Shown here one piece after another: positions 25,660 through 35,254 of a stretch of DNA of 64,000 nt. A program made the translations under genes and the position numbers. The notes under the pieces were generated by a model. The model was given only the letters and a program-made list of their open reading frames with translations. It did no database searches and was not told the origin of the DNA. The stretch comes from Arthrobacter psychrochitiniphilus (GTDB lineage: Bacteria > Actinomycetota > Actinomycetes > Actinomycetales > Micrococcaceae): assembly GCF_003185915.1 (NCBI RefSeq), contig NZ_QHLZ01000002.1:62001-126000 (forward strand), read 5' to 3'. Within the stretch, counting starts at the first letter, position 1; the number at the start of each line of letters is the position of its first letter.

Positions 25660-26832
25660 ATGCTTTCGGAAAAATCGCGCCCCCTCATCGAAGCCACGCT
25701 GCCGCTTGTTGGCTCGCGTCTGGGCGCCATCACCCCGAACTTTTACAGCCGCATGTTCGCTGCCCGACCCGAACTCCTTGACGGACTTTTCAGCCGCGCC
25801 AACCAGAACAATGGTGAGCAGCAAAAGGCCCTGGCCGGTTCCATCGCAGGCTTCGCCTCAGCACTCGTGGCTAACCCTGACATAATTCCCGAGACCATGC
25901 TGAGCCGCATTGCCCACAAGCACACCACGCTTGGCATCACCGAGGACCAGTACGAAATTGTGTACAAGTACCTATTCGAAGCCATCGCCGAAGAGCTCTC
26001 CGATGTCATCACCGCCGAGATCGCCGAAGCCTGGACCGAGGTCTACTGGCTCATGGCCAACGCCCTCATCAAGATCGAGAAGGGCCTCTACTCCCAGCAG
26101 GCCAATGACAAGATGTGGATGCCTTGGCGCGTCATCGAGAAGAACGCCGCCGGCACCGATTCCATGACTTTCGTCCTTGAGCCAGCTGATGACACCCCCG
26201 TCACGGTGGCCCGCCCCGGACAGTTCGTTTCCGTGAAACTGGCCCTCCCGGATGGCCTGCTCCAGTGCCGCCAGTACTCGCTCTCCGCCGATGTGGATTC
26301 CACCAGCCGCCGCGTGTTCACCACCAAGCGCGACGACGGCGGCGAGGTCTCCCCCGTACTGCACAACAACGTCCAGGTCGGTGACATCGTGGAACTGTCC
26401 AACCCCGCCGGTGACCTGACCCTGGACGGCGAAGGTCCCATCATCATGGCCACGGCCGGAATCGGTTGCACCCCCTCCGCCTCGGCACTGCGCGCCCTTG
26501 CCGCGAACGGCGCAGACCGCGAAATCATGGTGCTCCATGCAGAGAAGAACCTGGCAGCCTGGGCCCTGCGTGATCAGATGACCAACGATGTTGACGCCAT
26601 TGACAGCGCCAACCTGCAGTTGTGGCTTGAAGAGCCCACGGAGGGCTTCAACAAGGGTTTCATGTCCCTGGAGGGCCTGGACATTCCGGAGAACGCCTCC
26701 ATGTATGTGTGCGGTCCACTGCCGTTCATGAAGGCCATCCGCAACCAGGCAATTGACGCTGGCATCCCGTCCACAAAGATTCACTACGAAGTGTTCGGCC
26801 CGGACTTGTGGCTAGCCGGGACCGCCGCATAA
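25660..26832 (+). CDS. hmp: Flavohaemoglobin, nitric oxide dioxygenase
   Basis: The 390-residue protein has a globin domain (1-140; distal-pocket Tyr29 and nearby Gln55/56, proximal His88 in AHKHTTLGI), an FAD-binding ferredoxin-reductase domain (about 150-255; RQYSLSADVDSTSRR) and an NAD domain (about 260-390; MATAGIGCTPSASALRAL and YVCGPLPFMKAIRN). It converts NO plus O2 to nitrate with NAD(P)H. ATG 25660 follows AAGGAGTAAAG; the 23 extra codons upstream of it lie across the NsrR operator and are not coding. It stands directly behind nsrR and is under the operator at 25600-25624. It ends convergently with pckG at a large hairpin. Confidence 0.95.
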   Translation: MLSEKSRPLIEATLPLVGSRLGAITPNFYSRMFAARPELLDGLFSRANQNNGEQQKALAGSIAGFASALVANPDIIPETMLSRIAHKHTTLGITEDQYEIVYKYLFEAIAEELSDVITAEIAEAWTEVYWLMANALIKIEKGLYSQQANDKMWMPWRVIEKNAAGTDSMTFVLEPADDTPVTVARPGQFVSVKLALPDGLLQCRQYSLSADVDSTSRRVFTTKRDDGGEVSPVLHNNVQVGDIVELSNPAGDLTLDGEGPIIMATAGIGCTPSASALRALAANGADREIMVLHAEKNLAAWALRDQMTNDVDAIDSANLQLWLEEPTEGFNKGFMSLEGLDIPENASMYVCGPLPFMKAIRNQAIDAGIPSTKIHYEVFGPDLWLAGTAA

Positions 26833-26847
26833 CCGCAAAAATCAAAG

Positions 26848-26940
26848 CAGGAGCCGAGGTTCCCGGAGCGGGGATGGATTTTCAAGGTCGCCCAGCGACC
26901 GAAAAAAATCTTACTGCCCGCGAGGGAGCCTCGGCTCCTG
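26848..26940. terminator. Bidirectional terminator between hmp and pckG
   Basis: Arms CAGGAGCCGAGG-TTCCC (26848-26864) and GGGAGCC-TCGGCTCCTG (26924-26940) pair over 17 bases with one wobble. A smaller hairpin GGTCGC-CCA-GCGACC sits in the loop and is followed by a run of seven A. The symmetric placement between convergent stops suggests termination for both strands. Confidence 0.7.
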
Positions 26941-26957
26941 CGTTTAATGCTGGGGCG

Positions 26958-28787
26958 TCAGGCGGCGAAGCGCTGCTTGAGGCCTTCGAGTTCGGCAGCC
27001 ATTTCCGCCGGGAGGGAATCGCCGAAGCGGGCGTACCATTCATCGATGCCGGCAAGCTCCTCTTTCCATTCAGCCGCATCCACCTTGAGCGCATCTGCTA
27101 TGTCCGCATCCGAGACCTCCAAACCTGCCAGGTCCAGTGCCCCTTCGGCCGGGACAAAGCCGATAGGGGTCTCCACGGCTGCAGCCTTGCCTTCGATCCG
27201 TTCGATGATCCACTTGAGCACGCGGCTGTTTTCACTGAAGCCGGGCCAAGCGAAGCCACCCTCTGCGTTGCGGCGGAACCAGTTCACCAAGAAGATCTTG
27301 GGTAGGCGCTCTTGGTTACCACCGGCGGAGAGATCGATCCAGTGCTTGAGGTAGTCACCGGCGTCGTATCCGATAAAGGGGAGCATGGCCATGGGGTCGC
27401 GGCGCACCACACCTACGGCTCCGGTGGCAGCAGCCGTTGTCTCGGATGAGAGGGTGGAGCCCATGAAGATCCCGTGGGTCCAATCGCGGGCCTGGGTCAC
27501 CAAAGGAATGGTGGTTTTGCGCCTGCCACCGAACAGAATCGCGTCAATTTCAACGCCTTCCGGGCTGTAGTAGTCCGGCGAGAGCATGTCCACCTGATCG
27601 ATGGGTGTGCAGAAACGGGAGTTCGGGTGAGCTGCGGGCCGCCCGGTCTCGGGGGTCCAGTCCTGGCCGCGCCAATCCGTGAGGTGAGCGGGCACCTCGT
27701 TGGTCATACCCTCCCACCAGACACCGCCATCGTCCGTCAAAGCAACATTGGTGAAGATGGAATTTCCCTTGACAATGGCGGCCATGGCATTCGGGTTGGT
27801 GGACCAGCCAGTGCCGGGGGCCACTCCGAATAAGCCGGCTTCCGGGTTAACAGCACGCAGCTCACCTTCCTTACCGAAGCGCATCCAGTTGATGTCATCG
27901 CCTAGCGTCTCGGCCTTCCAGCCGGGGATGGTGGGTTGGAGCAGCGCCAGGTTGGTTTTCCCGCAGGCAGACGGGAACGCTGCAGCAACGTGGTACGCCT
28001 TGTTTTCGGGGCTAATGAGTTTCAGGATCAGCATGTGTTCGGCCAGCCAGCCCTCATCACGGGCCATGACGGAGGCTATCCGCAGGGCAAAGCACTTCTT
28101 GCCGAGCAGCGCATTTCCGCCGTAGCCGGAACCGTAGGAGAAGATGGCTCGTTCTTCGGGGAAGTGCACAATCCACTTCTCCTCGTTGCACGGCCAGGGA
28201 ACATCTTTTTCACCTGGGGCAAGCGGGGCACCCACCGAGTGCAGTGCTGGGACGAAGAAGGCGTTGGTTTCCTCGATCTTGCGCAGGACCTCGGAACCGA
28301 TCTGGGCCATGATGCGCATGGAGGCAACTACGTAGGCGGAATCGGTGATCTCCACGCCGAACTTGGGATCCTGCGCGTCAAGGGGGCCCATGACGAACGG
28401 GATGACGAACATGGTGCGCCCGCGCATACTGCCGGCAAACTTCTCGTCCAGGATTTCCTTCATGGCCGCCGGGTCCATCCAGTTGTTGGTGAATCCGGCG
28501 TCGCGCTCCTTTTCGGAGCAAATGAAGGTGCGTCCTTCTACTCGGGCCACGTCCTTGGGGTCCGAGAAGGCAGCGAAGGAATTCGGGAACAGTTCCGGGT
28601 TCAGACGGGTCAGTGTGCCTTCATTCACCAGGTGATCCGTCAACAGGGCATATTCCTGCACAGACCCGTCTACCCAACGGATACTCTCCGGCAAGGTTAG
28701 CGCAGCAACTTCAGCCACCCAGGCGGCGAGGCCCTCATGGGTAGTGGTAGCCTGCTCAACGGATTCCTGCACTGGCGCGTTGCCCAT
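26958..28787 (-). CDS. pckG: Phosphoenolpyruvate carboxykinase (GTP)
   Basis: The protein is 609 residues from ATG 28787, the normal length for the GTP enzyme. The nucleotide P-loop [13 protein letters not shown], the kinase-2 motif [11 protein letters not shown], the [12 protein letters not shown] substrate region and [18 protein letters not shown] near the C-terminus are all present. It converts oxaloacetate and GTP to PEP, CO2 and GDP, the entry of gluconeogenesis. It fits an organism that degrades fucose, sialic acid and acyl-CoAs to pyruvate, lactate and acetyl-CoA. The AAGGGA six to seven bases before ATG 28787 makes this start better than the ATG at 28802, which would lie across it. 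A CRP-like site and a second palindrome lie upstream. Confidence 0.95.
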   Translation of the reverse strand: MGNAPVQESVEQATTTHEGLAAWVAEVAALTLPESIRWVDGSVQEYALLTDHLVNEGTLTRLNPELFPNSFAAFSDPKDVARVEGRTFICSEKERDAGFTNNWMDPAAMKEILDEKFAGSMRGRTMFVIPFVMGPLDAQDPKFGVEITDSAYVVASMRIMAQIGSEVLRKIEETNAFFVPALHSVGAPLAPGEKDVPWPCNEEKWIVHFPEERAIFSYGSGYGGNALLGKKCFALRIASVMARDEGWLAEHMLILKLISPENKAYHVAAAFPSACGKTNLALLQPTIPGWKAETLGDDINWMRFGKEGELRAVNPEAGLFGVAPGTGWSTNPNAMAAIVKGNSIFTNVALTDDGGVWWEGMTNEVPAHLTDWRGQDWTPETGRPAAHPNSRFCTPIDQVDMLSPDYYSPEGVEIDAILFGGRRKTTIPLVTQARDWTHGIFMGSTLSSETTAAATGAVGVVRRDPMAMLPFIGYDAGDYLKHWIDLSAGGNQERLPKIFLVNWFRRNAEGGFAWPGFSENSRVLKWIIERIEGKAAAVETPIGFVPAEGALDLAGLEVSDADIADALKVDAAEWKEELAGIDEWYARFGDSLPAEMAAELEGLKQRFAA

Positions 28788-28823
28788 TGTGTGTCCCTTC
28801 ATTGGGTCGGTAGGTGGTGTCTA

Positions 28824-28850
28824 AATGCTATGGCGCGTTTTTTGGAGCCT
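28824..28850. repeat. Possible degenerate REP-like unit
   Basis: AATGCTATGGCGCG followed by TTTTTTGGAG resembles the unit at 20752-20792 with its CGCAGCAAT part deleted. It lies in the pckG leader. Similarity is partial, so this may be chance. Confidence 0.25.
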
Positions 28851-28938
28851 CTGGGGGTTGGATATGGGATGAGTAGCTGGATACCGTAGCAACTTCCGCG
28901 TCTTTCCGGGGTTCTCAATTTTTGTTATCCGTATCATT

Positions 28939-28967
28939 TGTGACTCACGTCACCTAGACCGGTCTAG
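28939..28967 (-). promoter_or_regulatory. CRP-like site and 14-bp palindrome upstream of pckG
   Basis: TGTGA-CTCACG-TCACC (28939-28954) matches the CRP/GlxR pattern at nine of ten key positions. It abuts a perfect palindrome CTAGACC-GGTCTAG (28954-28967). Both lie 150-180 bases from the pckG start in a 290-base gap that also holds the tRNA-Arg promoter region. The assigned regulators are guesses from motif shape. Confidence 0.45.
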
Positions 28968-29077
28968 TGTTGGGGAACACCGCGATTTTGCGACTATCCG
29001 ATTTGTACTCTCCGCCCAAGGTGGGTTAGAGTTATTCACGGCCCGAGGGTCAACAAAGAAACAAAGAAACAAAATAT

Positions 29078-29150
29078 GCGTGCGTAGCTCAACGGATAGA
29101 GCATCTGACTACGGATCAGAAGGTTGGGGGTTCGAATCCCTTCGCGCGCA
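29078..29150 (+). tRNA. tRNA-Arg(ACG)
   Basis: Acceptor arms GCGTGCG/CGCGCGC pair (one G-T). The D-arm reads GCTC...GAGC, the anticodon stem TCTGA/TCAGA encloses ACG at 29111-29113, and the T-arm is GGGGTTCGAATCCC. No CCA is encoded. It reads CGU/CGC arginine codons after A-to-I editing by TadA, whose gene is at 48655. Confidence 0.96.
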
Positions 29151-29158
29151 CTTTCAAG

Positions 29159-29195
29159 AAAGAGTCCCAAGCTTGTGCTTGGGACTCTTTCGTTT
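29159..29195 (+). terminator. Terminator after tRNA-Arg
   Basis: AAAGAGTCCCAAGC and GCTTGGGACTCTTT form a perfect 14-bp stem with a TTGT loop, followed by CGTTT. Confidence 0.9.
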
Positions 29196-29277
29196 AACCA
29201 ATGCGCCGGCCCGTTCAAGCAGTGCTTCGCGGCGTAGTGATTCTTCGCGGCTTGCGGTTTAGCCGGATTCAAATAAT

Positions 29278-29308
29278 GCCGCCGCCACCGCACTGCGGTG
29301 GCGGCGGC
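29278..29308 (-). terminator. Hairpin terminator for the sialic-acid regulator gene
   Basis: GCCGCCGCCACCGCA and TGCGGTGGCGGCGGC are perfect complements around one base. On the minus strand it is followed by ATTATTTG, 70 bases after the regulator's stop. The rest of the 29196-29377 gap shows nothing else. Confidence 0.75.
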
Positions 29309-29377
29309 AAAAGACACCCGCCTCCGCTACCAGCGTCCGGACTCAGGGAGATGCGGCAGAGCACTTTCCGTTACGAA

Positions 29378-30097
29378 TTACTCAGCTTCTACAAACTTGC
29401 GGATTTTGGCCCGGATTCCATCGAAGTGGCAGCTGAGCAGCTGTGCAGCGCCACGCCCATCCTTGGCAGCCACGGCACGGTAAATGGCCCGGTGCTCTGC
29501 GGCTGTGCTGAGAAGATCCTGCCCGCCAGTACCAATTTCCACGTGGATCTTGTGGTAGACCTTCCAGAAGACACTCATCAGGTTCATCAGCAGCTCGTTG
29601 CCGAGGGGCTCGAACAGCAGCCGGTGAAACTCAGCGTCAGTTTCGGTGAAAGGTTCCTTGCGTTCTGCAAGCTCTTCCATCTTCACCACTGTGGCTTCAA
29701 TGCGCAGCAAGTGCTCCGGGCTGACCAAGGAGATTGATTCGCTAATTAGCCCCGCCTCCAACGCTTGGCGGATATCCACCAGCTGCAAGGCCTCCAAACC
29801 TTCGTGGCGCAGTGACAAGCGGCCACGGAAGGTCATCCCGTCAGCCAAGGCATCAAAATTGCTGGGAGCCACAAACATGCCAAATCCGTGCCTAATCTCG
29901 ATGACACCCAACGCCTGGAGCACCTTCAGGGATTCCCGCAAGGTATTGCGCCCCACGCCGAGGACTTCACACAGCTCATTCTCCGTGGGCATGGGATCAC
30001 CGGAATCTAGGTCCCGGTCCAGGATAAGTTCCATGATGTCCGCCTGTAAGGCACGCAGACGCGCCTGTGCACTGAACCTGGCCTTGGGCACAATCAT
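29378..30097 (-). CDS. FadR/GntR-family regulator of the sialic-acid operon
   Basis: The product from ATG 30097 is 239 residues, the normal FadR-type length. The N-terminal winged helix (about 15-80) has MPTENELCEVLGVGRNTLRE and HGFGMFVAP. The FCD domain (about 95-235) has the metal-site residues in TDAEFHRLLF, AAEHRAIYRA and LLSCHFDGIR. A TTG at 30109 with GAGGAG six bases ahead is an alternative start; the much longer open frame up to 30397 is not coding, since it runs over the candidate operator. The gene is divergent from the sialic-acid operon and probably represses it and itself through ACATCSGATGT-like sites. The effector is likely sialic acid or ManNAc-6-P (inference). Confidence 0.87.
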   Translation of the reverse strand: MIVPKARFSAQARLRALQADIMELILDRDLDSGDPMPTENELCEVLGVGRNTLRESLKVLQALGVIEIRHGFGMFVAPSNFDALADGMTFRGRLSLRHEGLEALQLVDIRQALEAGLISESISLVSPEHLLRIEATVVKMEELAERKEPFTETDAEFHRLLFEPLGNELLMNLMSVFWKVYHKIHVEIGTGGQDLLSTAAEHRAIYRAVAAKDGRGAAQLLSCHFDGIRAKIRKFVEAE

Positions 30098-30277
30098 CGA
30101 AATGGACAACAAAAACTCCTCAGAAACTAACGCTGCACTAACTGCAATTATCACTTCGCTGGCGAAACTTACGGGAAAAAGACTTTCCCCTGCCTCCTGC
30201 CCCCTGCCACGAGCCTTGCAATCCTGCCGCTCGGGGCCAACACGCCTGCTGCATGACCACGTGATCCAGACCATAGA

Positions 30278-30288
30278 ATATCGGATGT
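30278..30288 (-). promoter_or_regulatory. Operator-like motif in front of the regulator gene
   Basis: ATATCGGATGT, inside the wider inverted repeat TCGGA-TG-TCCGA, lies about 180 bases before the regulator start and next to a TATTCT -10-like box on the minus strand. It matches the motif at the fucose promoter and the two at 30442-30466. Confidence 0.5.
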
Positions 30289-30402
30289 CCGACCATGCTC
30301 CTATAAATCCCACCCGCACAGCCGTGCAAGTGGATTTTTGGGCCGAAACAAGCTCAACGCCGTGGCGGACAAATCTGAGGCCAAAATGGAACCTCAAAGC
30401 AT

Positions 30403-30466
30403 TTGACCAACCGTGTGATGGCTATTACAGTTTCATTATAAGCATCGGACGTCCTACATCCGATAA
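30403..30466 (+). promoter_or_regulatory. Sialic-acid operon promoter with tandem operators and CRP-like site
   Basis: TTGACC (30403-30408), 17 bases, TACAGT (30426-30431) form a promoter. TGTGA-TGGCTA-TTACA (30414-30429) is CRP-like within the spacer. Two operator motifs follow around the expected transcription start: GCATCGGACGT (30442-30452) and ACATCCGATAA (30456-30466), centred 14 bases apart. Repression by blocking initiation is the simplest reading. Confidence 0.55.
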
Positions 30467-30494
30467 CTCTTACATGAAATGGTGAGTCACCAGT

Positions 30495-32117
30495 ATGAGC
30501 AATACTCTTCAGAACCTGCCTGCGACCCCGGCGTCGCGGCGCACGTTCCTCAAGGCCGCTGGCGTCCTTGGTGCAGCTACCGCCTTCACAGCAACACTGG
30601 CAGCTTGCGGCTCCTCCACTGACACCAGCAAAGACAATGCCAACACCGGAACGGTTAACAAGGACCTCAGCATTGAAGCTGGCATCTCCTACTCGTTGTC
30701 CACCGGCTTTGACCCCATGAGTTCCTCGGGCGCAACCCCGCTGGCCGCCAACCTGCACATCTTTGAAGGCCTTGTAGAGCTCCACCCGGCCACCCGCGAG
30801 CCCTACAACGCTCTCGCCAAGGAAGATCCCAAGAAGGTGGATGAGACCACCTACCAGGTCACCATTCGCGACGGTGCCATGTTCCATGACGGCACCCCGG
30901 TCACCACCGAAGATGTTGCCTACTCCTTCGAGCGCGTACTGGACCCGGCCAACAAGGCCCTGTTCGCGCAGTTCATCTTCTTCATTGACTCCGTCAAGGC
31001 CATTGATGAGAAGACCGTTGAGTTCAAGCTGAACACCGCATTCGCCGGCTTCGGCCCGCGAATTTCCGTGGTCAAGGTTGTTCCCAAGGCCCTCGCCTCC
31101 GCCGATCAGGTGGCTTTCGACGCCAAGCCCGTCGGCACCGGCCCGTACAAGTTCGTTTCCGCAGCCAAGGATGACAAGATCGTCTTCGCTCGCAACGATG
31201 CCTACAACGGCCCGAAGCCGGCACTGGCCAAGGACATGACCTGGTTCCTGCTCTCGGATGCCTCGGCTCGCGTCACCGCCATGCAGTCCGGCCGCGTCCA
31301 GGCCATCGAGGACGTCCCCTACCTGGACGTTGATGCGCTCAAGAACAAGGTTGACGTAGAGTCCGTACAGTCCTTCGGCCTGATGTTCTTGATGTTCAAC
31401 CTCTCCCGCGCACCCTTTGATAAGAAGGAAGTACGCCAGGCACTGCACTACGCCTTGGACAAGGAAGCAATCATCAAGACCGCCCTCCTGGGCAACGGAA
31501 CCGCTGCCACCTCCTTCTTCCAGGAAGGCAGCCCCAACTACCAGTTGGCTTCCACCGTTTACGGTTACGACGCCGAGAAGGCCAAGTCACTGCTGGCTGG
31601 TGCAGGCGTCAAGGACTTGAAGCTGACCCTGACCAGCACCGACACCGCCTGGGTCAAGGACGTTATCCCGCTCATCAAGAAAAACTGGGATGCCATTGGC
31701 GTTGCAACCACACTTGAGCCCCTGGCTTCCGCCGCCGTCTACGCACCGGAGAAGGTGGGCGGCTTGAAGTACGACGTTGTCGCAGCCCCCGGCGATCCGT
31801 CCGTGTTCGGCAACGACGCAGACATCCTGCTGAGCTGGTGGTTCCGTGGCGATACCTGGGCCAAGAACCGCTTCGCCTGGAACGAATCCGCAGAGTACAA
31901 GGAAGTCCAGACCAAGCTCGATGCAGCGTTGGCCGCTCCCGAAGCCGATGCCAAGGCTCTCTACAAGGAAATTGTAGACATCATCGCTGAAGAAGTTCCT
32001 CTGTACCCGATCTTCCACCGCAAGCTGCCCACAGCGTGGGACGCTAAGAAGCTCGACGGCTTCGCACCGCTGCCCACCACGGGCATCTCCTTCATTGGAG
32101 TTGGCCGCACGGCATAG
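30495..32117 (+). CDS. Substrate-binding lipoprotein of a sialic-acid-linked ABC importer
   Basis: The 540-residue family 5 (peptide/opine type) binding protein has a Tat-like signal ([13 protein letters not shown]) and a lipobox LAAC, so it is exported folded and lipid-anchored. The mature part has the family features [35 protein letters not shown] and VGTGPYKFV. It should capture sialic acid, as in SatA-type systems, and deliver it to the two-permease, two-ATPase complex encoded next. It is first in the operon, directly behind the operator region. A stable hairpin follows its stop, perhaps to keep its mRNA more abundant. A peptide substrate is possible by family; sialate is inferred from nanA, kinase and nanE downstream. 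Confidence 0.88.
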   Translation: MSNTLQNLPATPASRRTFLKAAGVLGAATAFTATLAACGSSTDTSKDNANTGTVNKDLSIEAGISYSLSTGFDPMSSSGATPLAANLHIFEGLVELHPATREPYNALAKEDPKKVDETTYQVTIRDGAMFHDGTPVTTEDVAYSFERVLDPANKALFAQFIFFIDSVKAIDEKTVEFKLNTAFAGFGPRISVVKVVPKALASADQVAFDAKPVGTGPYKFVSAAKDDKIVFARNDAYNGPKPALAKDMTWFLLSDASARVTAMQSGRVQAIEDVPYLDVDALKNKVDVESVQSFGLMFLMFNLSRAPFDKKEVRQALHYALDKEAIIKTALLGNGTAATSFFQEGSPNYQLASTVYGYDAEKAKSLLAGAGVKDLKLTLTSTDTAWVKDVIPLIKKNWDAIGVATTLEPLASAAVYAPEKVGGLKYDVVAAPGDPSVFGNDADILLSWWFRGDTWAKNRFAWNESAEYKEVQTKLDAALAAPEADAKALYKEIVDIIAEEVPLYPIFHRKLPTAWDAKKLDGFAPLPTTGISFIGVGRTA

Positions 32118-32136
32118 CATTACCGTTTCACCCAGA

Positions 32137-32177
32137 CCGGAGGGGCTGTGGCCTACCACAGGCCACGGCCCCTCCGG
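32137..32177 (+). terminator. Intra-operon hairpin after the binding-protein gene
   Basis: CCGGAGGGGCTGTGGCCT and AGGCCACGGCCCCTCCGG pair over 18 bases (one G-U) with a five-base loop, 20 bases after the stop codon. There is no T run. It probably protects the upstream message or partly terminates, giving more binding protein than permease. Confidence 0.75.
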
Positions 32178-32254
32178 CCTGAAATAATCTTTCCTATGAT
32201 GCAGCACACAGTCCTCCCTTCTGCGCTGTTGCAAATAGAACCGGAGTAAGTACA

Positions 32255-33211
32255 TTGGCAAACTTTTTGCGCCTGCTGGGACGCCGGCTCGCAGCCCTAC
32301 CGTTGATGATCCTGGGCGTAACCCTGCTCGTCTTCGTAGTACTGCAGTTCACTCCCGGTGACCGCGCCGTTGCCGCGCTGGGTGAAGGAGCCTCTCTTGA
32401 GGCCCTGGAGCAATACCGCGAAGTCAACGGATTCAACGATCCCCTTTTCATCCAATACTTTAATTACCTAGGCAAGCTCCTCACGGGCAACTTCGGTAAC
32501 ACCCTGCCGCCGGCAAAGCCGATCACTGAGGTCATTGCCAGCGCCTTCCCCGTGACCTTGCAGTTGACGTTCCTTGGCGTCCTGATCGCCATCGTCATCT
32601 CCCTTATCTTCGGTGTTCTCGCAGCCCTGTACCGCGACAAGTGGGTTGACCAAGTTATCCGCATCTTCTCCGTCGCAGCCATCGCCACCCCGTCTTTCTG
32701 GCTGGGCATCTTGCTTATCCAGTGGTTTGCCCTTGGCGATAACTCCTGGTTCCCCTCCGGCGGGCTCGCAGATCCGAGCGAAGGCTTCATGGGCTGGCTC
32801 AGCTCCATGACCCTTCCTGCACTTGCCCTGGCAATCCCCGTTTCGGCATCGTTGATCCGTGTTGTCCGCACCTCCATGGTTGAGGAGCTGGACCGTGACT
32901 ACGTCCGGACGGCTATTGGCAACGGCGTCCCGTACACCACGGTCGTTTCCAAGAACGTCCTGCGCAACGCCCTTGTCACCCCGGTGACCGTGTTGGGCCT
33001 GCGCATTGGCTACCTTCTCGGCGGCGCCGTCGTGATTGAAATGATCTTCTCCCTGCCGGGTATGGGTCAGCAGATCCTCAACGGCATCACCAACTCCGAC
33101 ACGAACCTGGTCCAGGGCGTGGTCCTGGTCATTGCGGTGACCTTCGTGATTGTGAACATCCTGGTGGATCTCCTTTACCTGCTCATCAACCCCCGAATCA
33201 GGACGGTCTAA
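32255..33211 (+). CDS. ABC transporter permease (DppB type)
   Basis: The 318-residue membrane protein has an N-terminal LLGRRLAALPLMILGVTLLVF helix, TPGDRAV, five further hydrophobic segments, and the cytoplasmic coupling-loop motif DYVRTAIGNGVPYTTVVSKN before an EMIFSLPGMGQQ segment, as in DppB/OppB permeases. It forms half of the channel for the sialic-acid-linked importer. The start is TTG at 32255, five bases after CCGGAG. It follows the binding-protein gene after a hairpin-bearing 137-base gap and precedes the fused permease-ATPase gene by three bases. Confidence 0.9.
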   Translation: MANFLRLLGRRLAALPLMILGVTLLVFVVLQFTPGDRAVAALGEGASLEALEQYREVNGFNDPLFIQYFNYLGKLLTGNFGNTLPPAKPITEVIASAFPVTLQLTFLGVLIAIVISLIFGVLAALYRDKWVDQVIRIFSVAAIATPSFWLGILLIQWFALGDNSWFPSGGLADPSEGFMGWLSSMTLPALALAIPVSASLIRVVRTSMVEELDRDYVRTAIGNGVPYTTVVSKNVLRNALVTPVTVLGLRIGYLLGGAVVIEMIFSLPGMGQQILNGITNSDTNLVQGVVLVIAVTFVIVNILVDLLYLLINPRIRTV

Positions 33212-33214
33212 GCC

Positions 33215-35254
33215 ATGCGTAGCAAACTTGCCGAACGGTTAAGCGCGCCAGGTCTGCGCTTCAAGGCCCTGACACTGGGCTCCAAATTGGCCTTGCTGTT
33301 CCTGATTTTTATTGCCCTTGTGGCCATCTTCGCGCCGTGGATCGTCCCGCATGATCCGCTCGAGACCGGAGATCCGGCCCAGGCACCCAACGCCATCCAC
33401 TGGTTTGGTACCGACCGTATTGGCCGCGACGTCCTGTCCCGCCTGATGTACGGCGCCCAGGCATCCTTGATGATTGGCCTTGGCTCCGTGGCGTTGGCTG
33501 TCATTGTTGGCGCAACGCTTGGTTCCTTGGCAGCAACGTCCTCCAAGGCTGTCAATGAGGTCATCATGCGCGTCATGGACATCCTCATGGCATTCCCCGG
33601 CATTGCCCTGGCCGCCGTTTTGCTGACCGCGTTCGGTAACTCCGTGCCCACCATCATCATTGCCATCGCCATCATCTACACACCGCAGATTGCCCGTGTG
33701 GTGCGTGCCAACGTCTTGTCCCAATACGGTGAGGACTACGTCCGTGCCGAGCGCGTCATTGGCGCAGGCCGTGCATATATTCTGCTCAAGCACATTGTTC
33801 GTAACACTGCCGCCCCGGTGCTGGTGTTCGCAACAATCATGGTTGCCGACGCCATCATCTTGGAAGCCTCCTTGTCCTTCCTGGGTGCTGGTATCCAAGA
33901 TCCCGATCCCAGCTGGGGCAACGTGATCTCCTACGGCCGCAACTTGGTGCTCTCGGGTGGCTGGTGGGCAACCACCTTCGCCGGTCTTGTCATCTTGTTG
34001 ACTGTGCTTTCCTTGAACATCTTGGCCGAAGGCCTCACCGACGCCATGGTCAACCCGCGCTTCAAGAAGGCCGCCCCGGTCAAGGACGACGACGGTTCCG
34101 GTGCTGCCGCTCTTGAGCTAGCCAAGGCTGATGCTGCTGCACGCGCAGCCATCGAAGACCCCTTCGCCGCCCTGGATGTAGAGCTCCTGCGGCTCCAAGC
34201 CGTGGAATTGACCCGTGGGGATCGCCTTCCCCAGGTTGCCCCGGACGCCCGGGTGATCCTTGAAGTCACCAACCTTTCCATCCGCTTCCCCGGCCGCTTC
34301 GATAGAACAGCCATTGTGGATAATGTTTCCTTCACTGTCCGTGAAGGCGAAACCATGGGCCTGGTGGGCGAATCAGGTTGTGGCAAGTCCATCACCTCAC
34401 TGGCCATCATGGGATTGCTTCCCAAGACTGCCGAAGTCACCGGCTCCATCAAATTTGATGGGAAGGAAATGCTGGATCCCGTCACCAAGCACAGCTCAGC
34501 CAAGGCCTATGACGGCCTGCGCGGCGAGCAGATCGCCATGGTCTACCAGGACGCGTTGAGCTCCTTGAACCCGTCCATGCTGATCAAGGACCAGATGCTG
34601 CAGCTGACCCGCCGCAACGGTCGCAAAACCCCGGCGGAACTGCTGGAACTGGTCAAGCTGGATCCCGTACGTACTCTCAAGAGCTACCCGCACGAGCTTT
34701 CCGGCGGCCAGCGCCAGCGCGTACTGATCGCCATGGCCTTGTCCCGCTCGCCCAAGATTGTGGTGGCAGATGAGCCCACCACCGCCTTGGACGTCACGGT
34801 TCAGAAGCAGGTTGTTGACCTGTTGAACGAACTGCGTGAGCAGCTTGGTTTCGCCATGGTGTTCGTCAGCCATGACCTTGCCCTGGTGGCCTCACTGGCT
34901 CACAAGATCACCGTCATGTACGCCGGCCAGGTAGTGGAATCCGCGCAGGCTTCCGAGCTGCTGGCACATCCCACCCACGAATACACCCGTGGCCTGCTGG
35001 GTGCAGTTCTCTCCATTGAGTCCGACGCCGTCCGGCTGCACCAGATCCCCGGTACGGTTCCCTCGCCCCGCGAGTTTGCCAACGGTGACCGGTTTGCCAG
35101 CCGTTCCCAGCGTCCCGACGCTGATCCGGCACAGAAGCTCTCCTTTGTCTCCCTCACCCGTGCCGGTGAGAGAAGCGATCACTTCTGGGCCAGCCACAAG
35201 CTCGAAGATGCCCAGAGCGTTTCCGCTGGGGCAGATACGGAAGGTGCCTCATGA
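33215..35254 (+). CDS. Fused ABC permease (DppC type) and ATP-binding protein (DppD type)
   Basis: The 679-residue protein joins two subunits that are usually separate. Residues 1-290 are a DppC-like permease (helix after [53 protein letters not shown]). Residues 290-345 are an Ala/Asp-rich linker. Residues 345-679 are an ATPase with Walker [10 protein letters not shown] (about 383), LSGGQRQR (495), Walker [12 protein letters not shown] and the C-terminal oligopeptide-type extension with IPGTVPSP. The fusion ties one channel half to one motor domain. It shares ATGA-type overlap with the second ATPase gene. Such fusions occur in actinobacterial peptide-type importers. I see no frameshift or internal start that would make it an artefact. 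Confidence 0.9.
   Translation: MRSKLAERLSAPGLRFKALTLGSKLALLFLIFIALVAIFAPWIVPHDPLETGDPAQAPNAIHWFGTDRIGRDVLSRLMYGAQASLMIGLGSVALAVIVGATLGSLAATSSKAVNEVIMRVMDILMAFPGIALAAVLLTAFGNSVPTIIIAIAIIYTPQIARVVRANVLSQYGEDYVRAERVIGAGRAYILLKHIVRNTAAPVLVFATIMVADAIILEASLSFLGAGIQDPDPSWGNVISYGRNLVLSGGWWATTFAGLVILLTVLSLNILAEGLTDAMVNPRFKKAAPVKDDDGSGAAALELAKADAAARAAIEDPFAALDVELLRLQAVELTRGDRLPQVAPDARVILEVTNLSIRFPGRFDRTAIVDNVSFTVREGETMGLVGESGCGKSITSLAIMGLLPKTAEVTGSIKFDGKEMLDPVTKHSSAKAYDGLRGEQIAMVYQDALSSLNPSMLIKDQMLQLTRRNGRKTPAELLELVKLDPVRTLKSYPHELSGGQRQRVLIAMALSRSPKIVVADEPTTALDVTVQKQVVDLLNELREQLGFAMVFVSHDLALVASLAHKITVMYAGQVVESAQASELLAHPTHEYTRGLLGAVLSIESDAVRLHQIPGTVPSPREFANGDRFASRSQRPDADPAQKLSFVSLTRAGERSDHFWASHKLEDAQSVSAGADTEGAS

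Noticed and set aside
30354..31448. 364-codon minus-strand open frame
   Set aside because: It runs antisense through the binding-protein gene and the promoter with its operators; the composition is unlike a protein.
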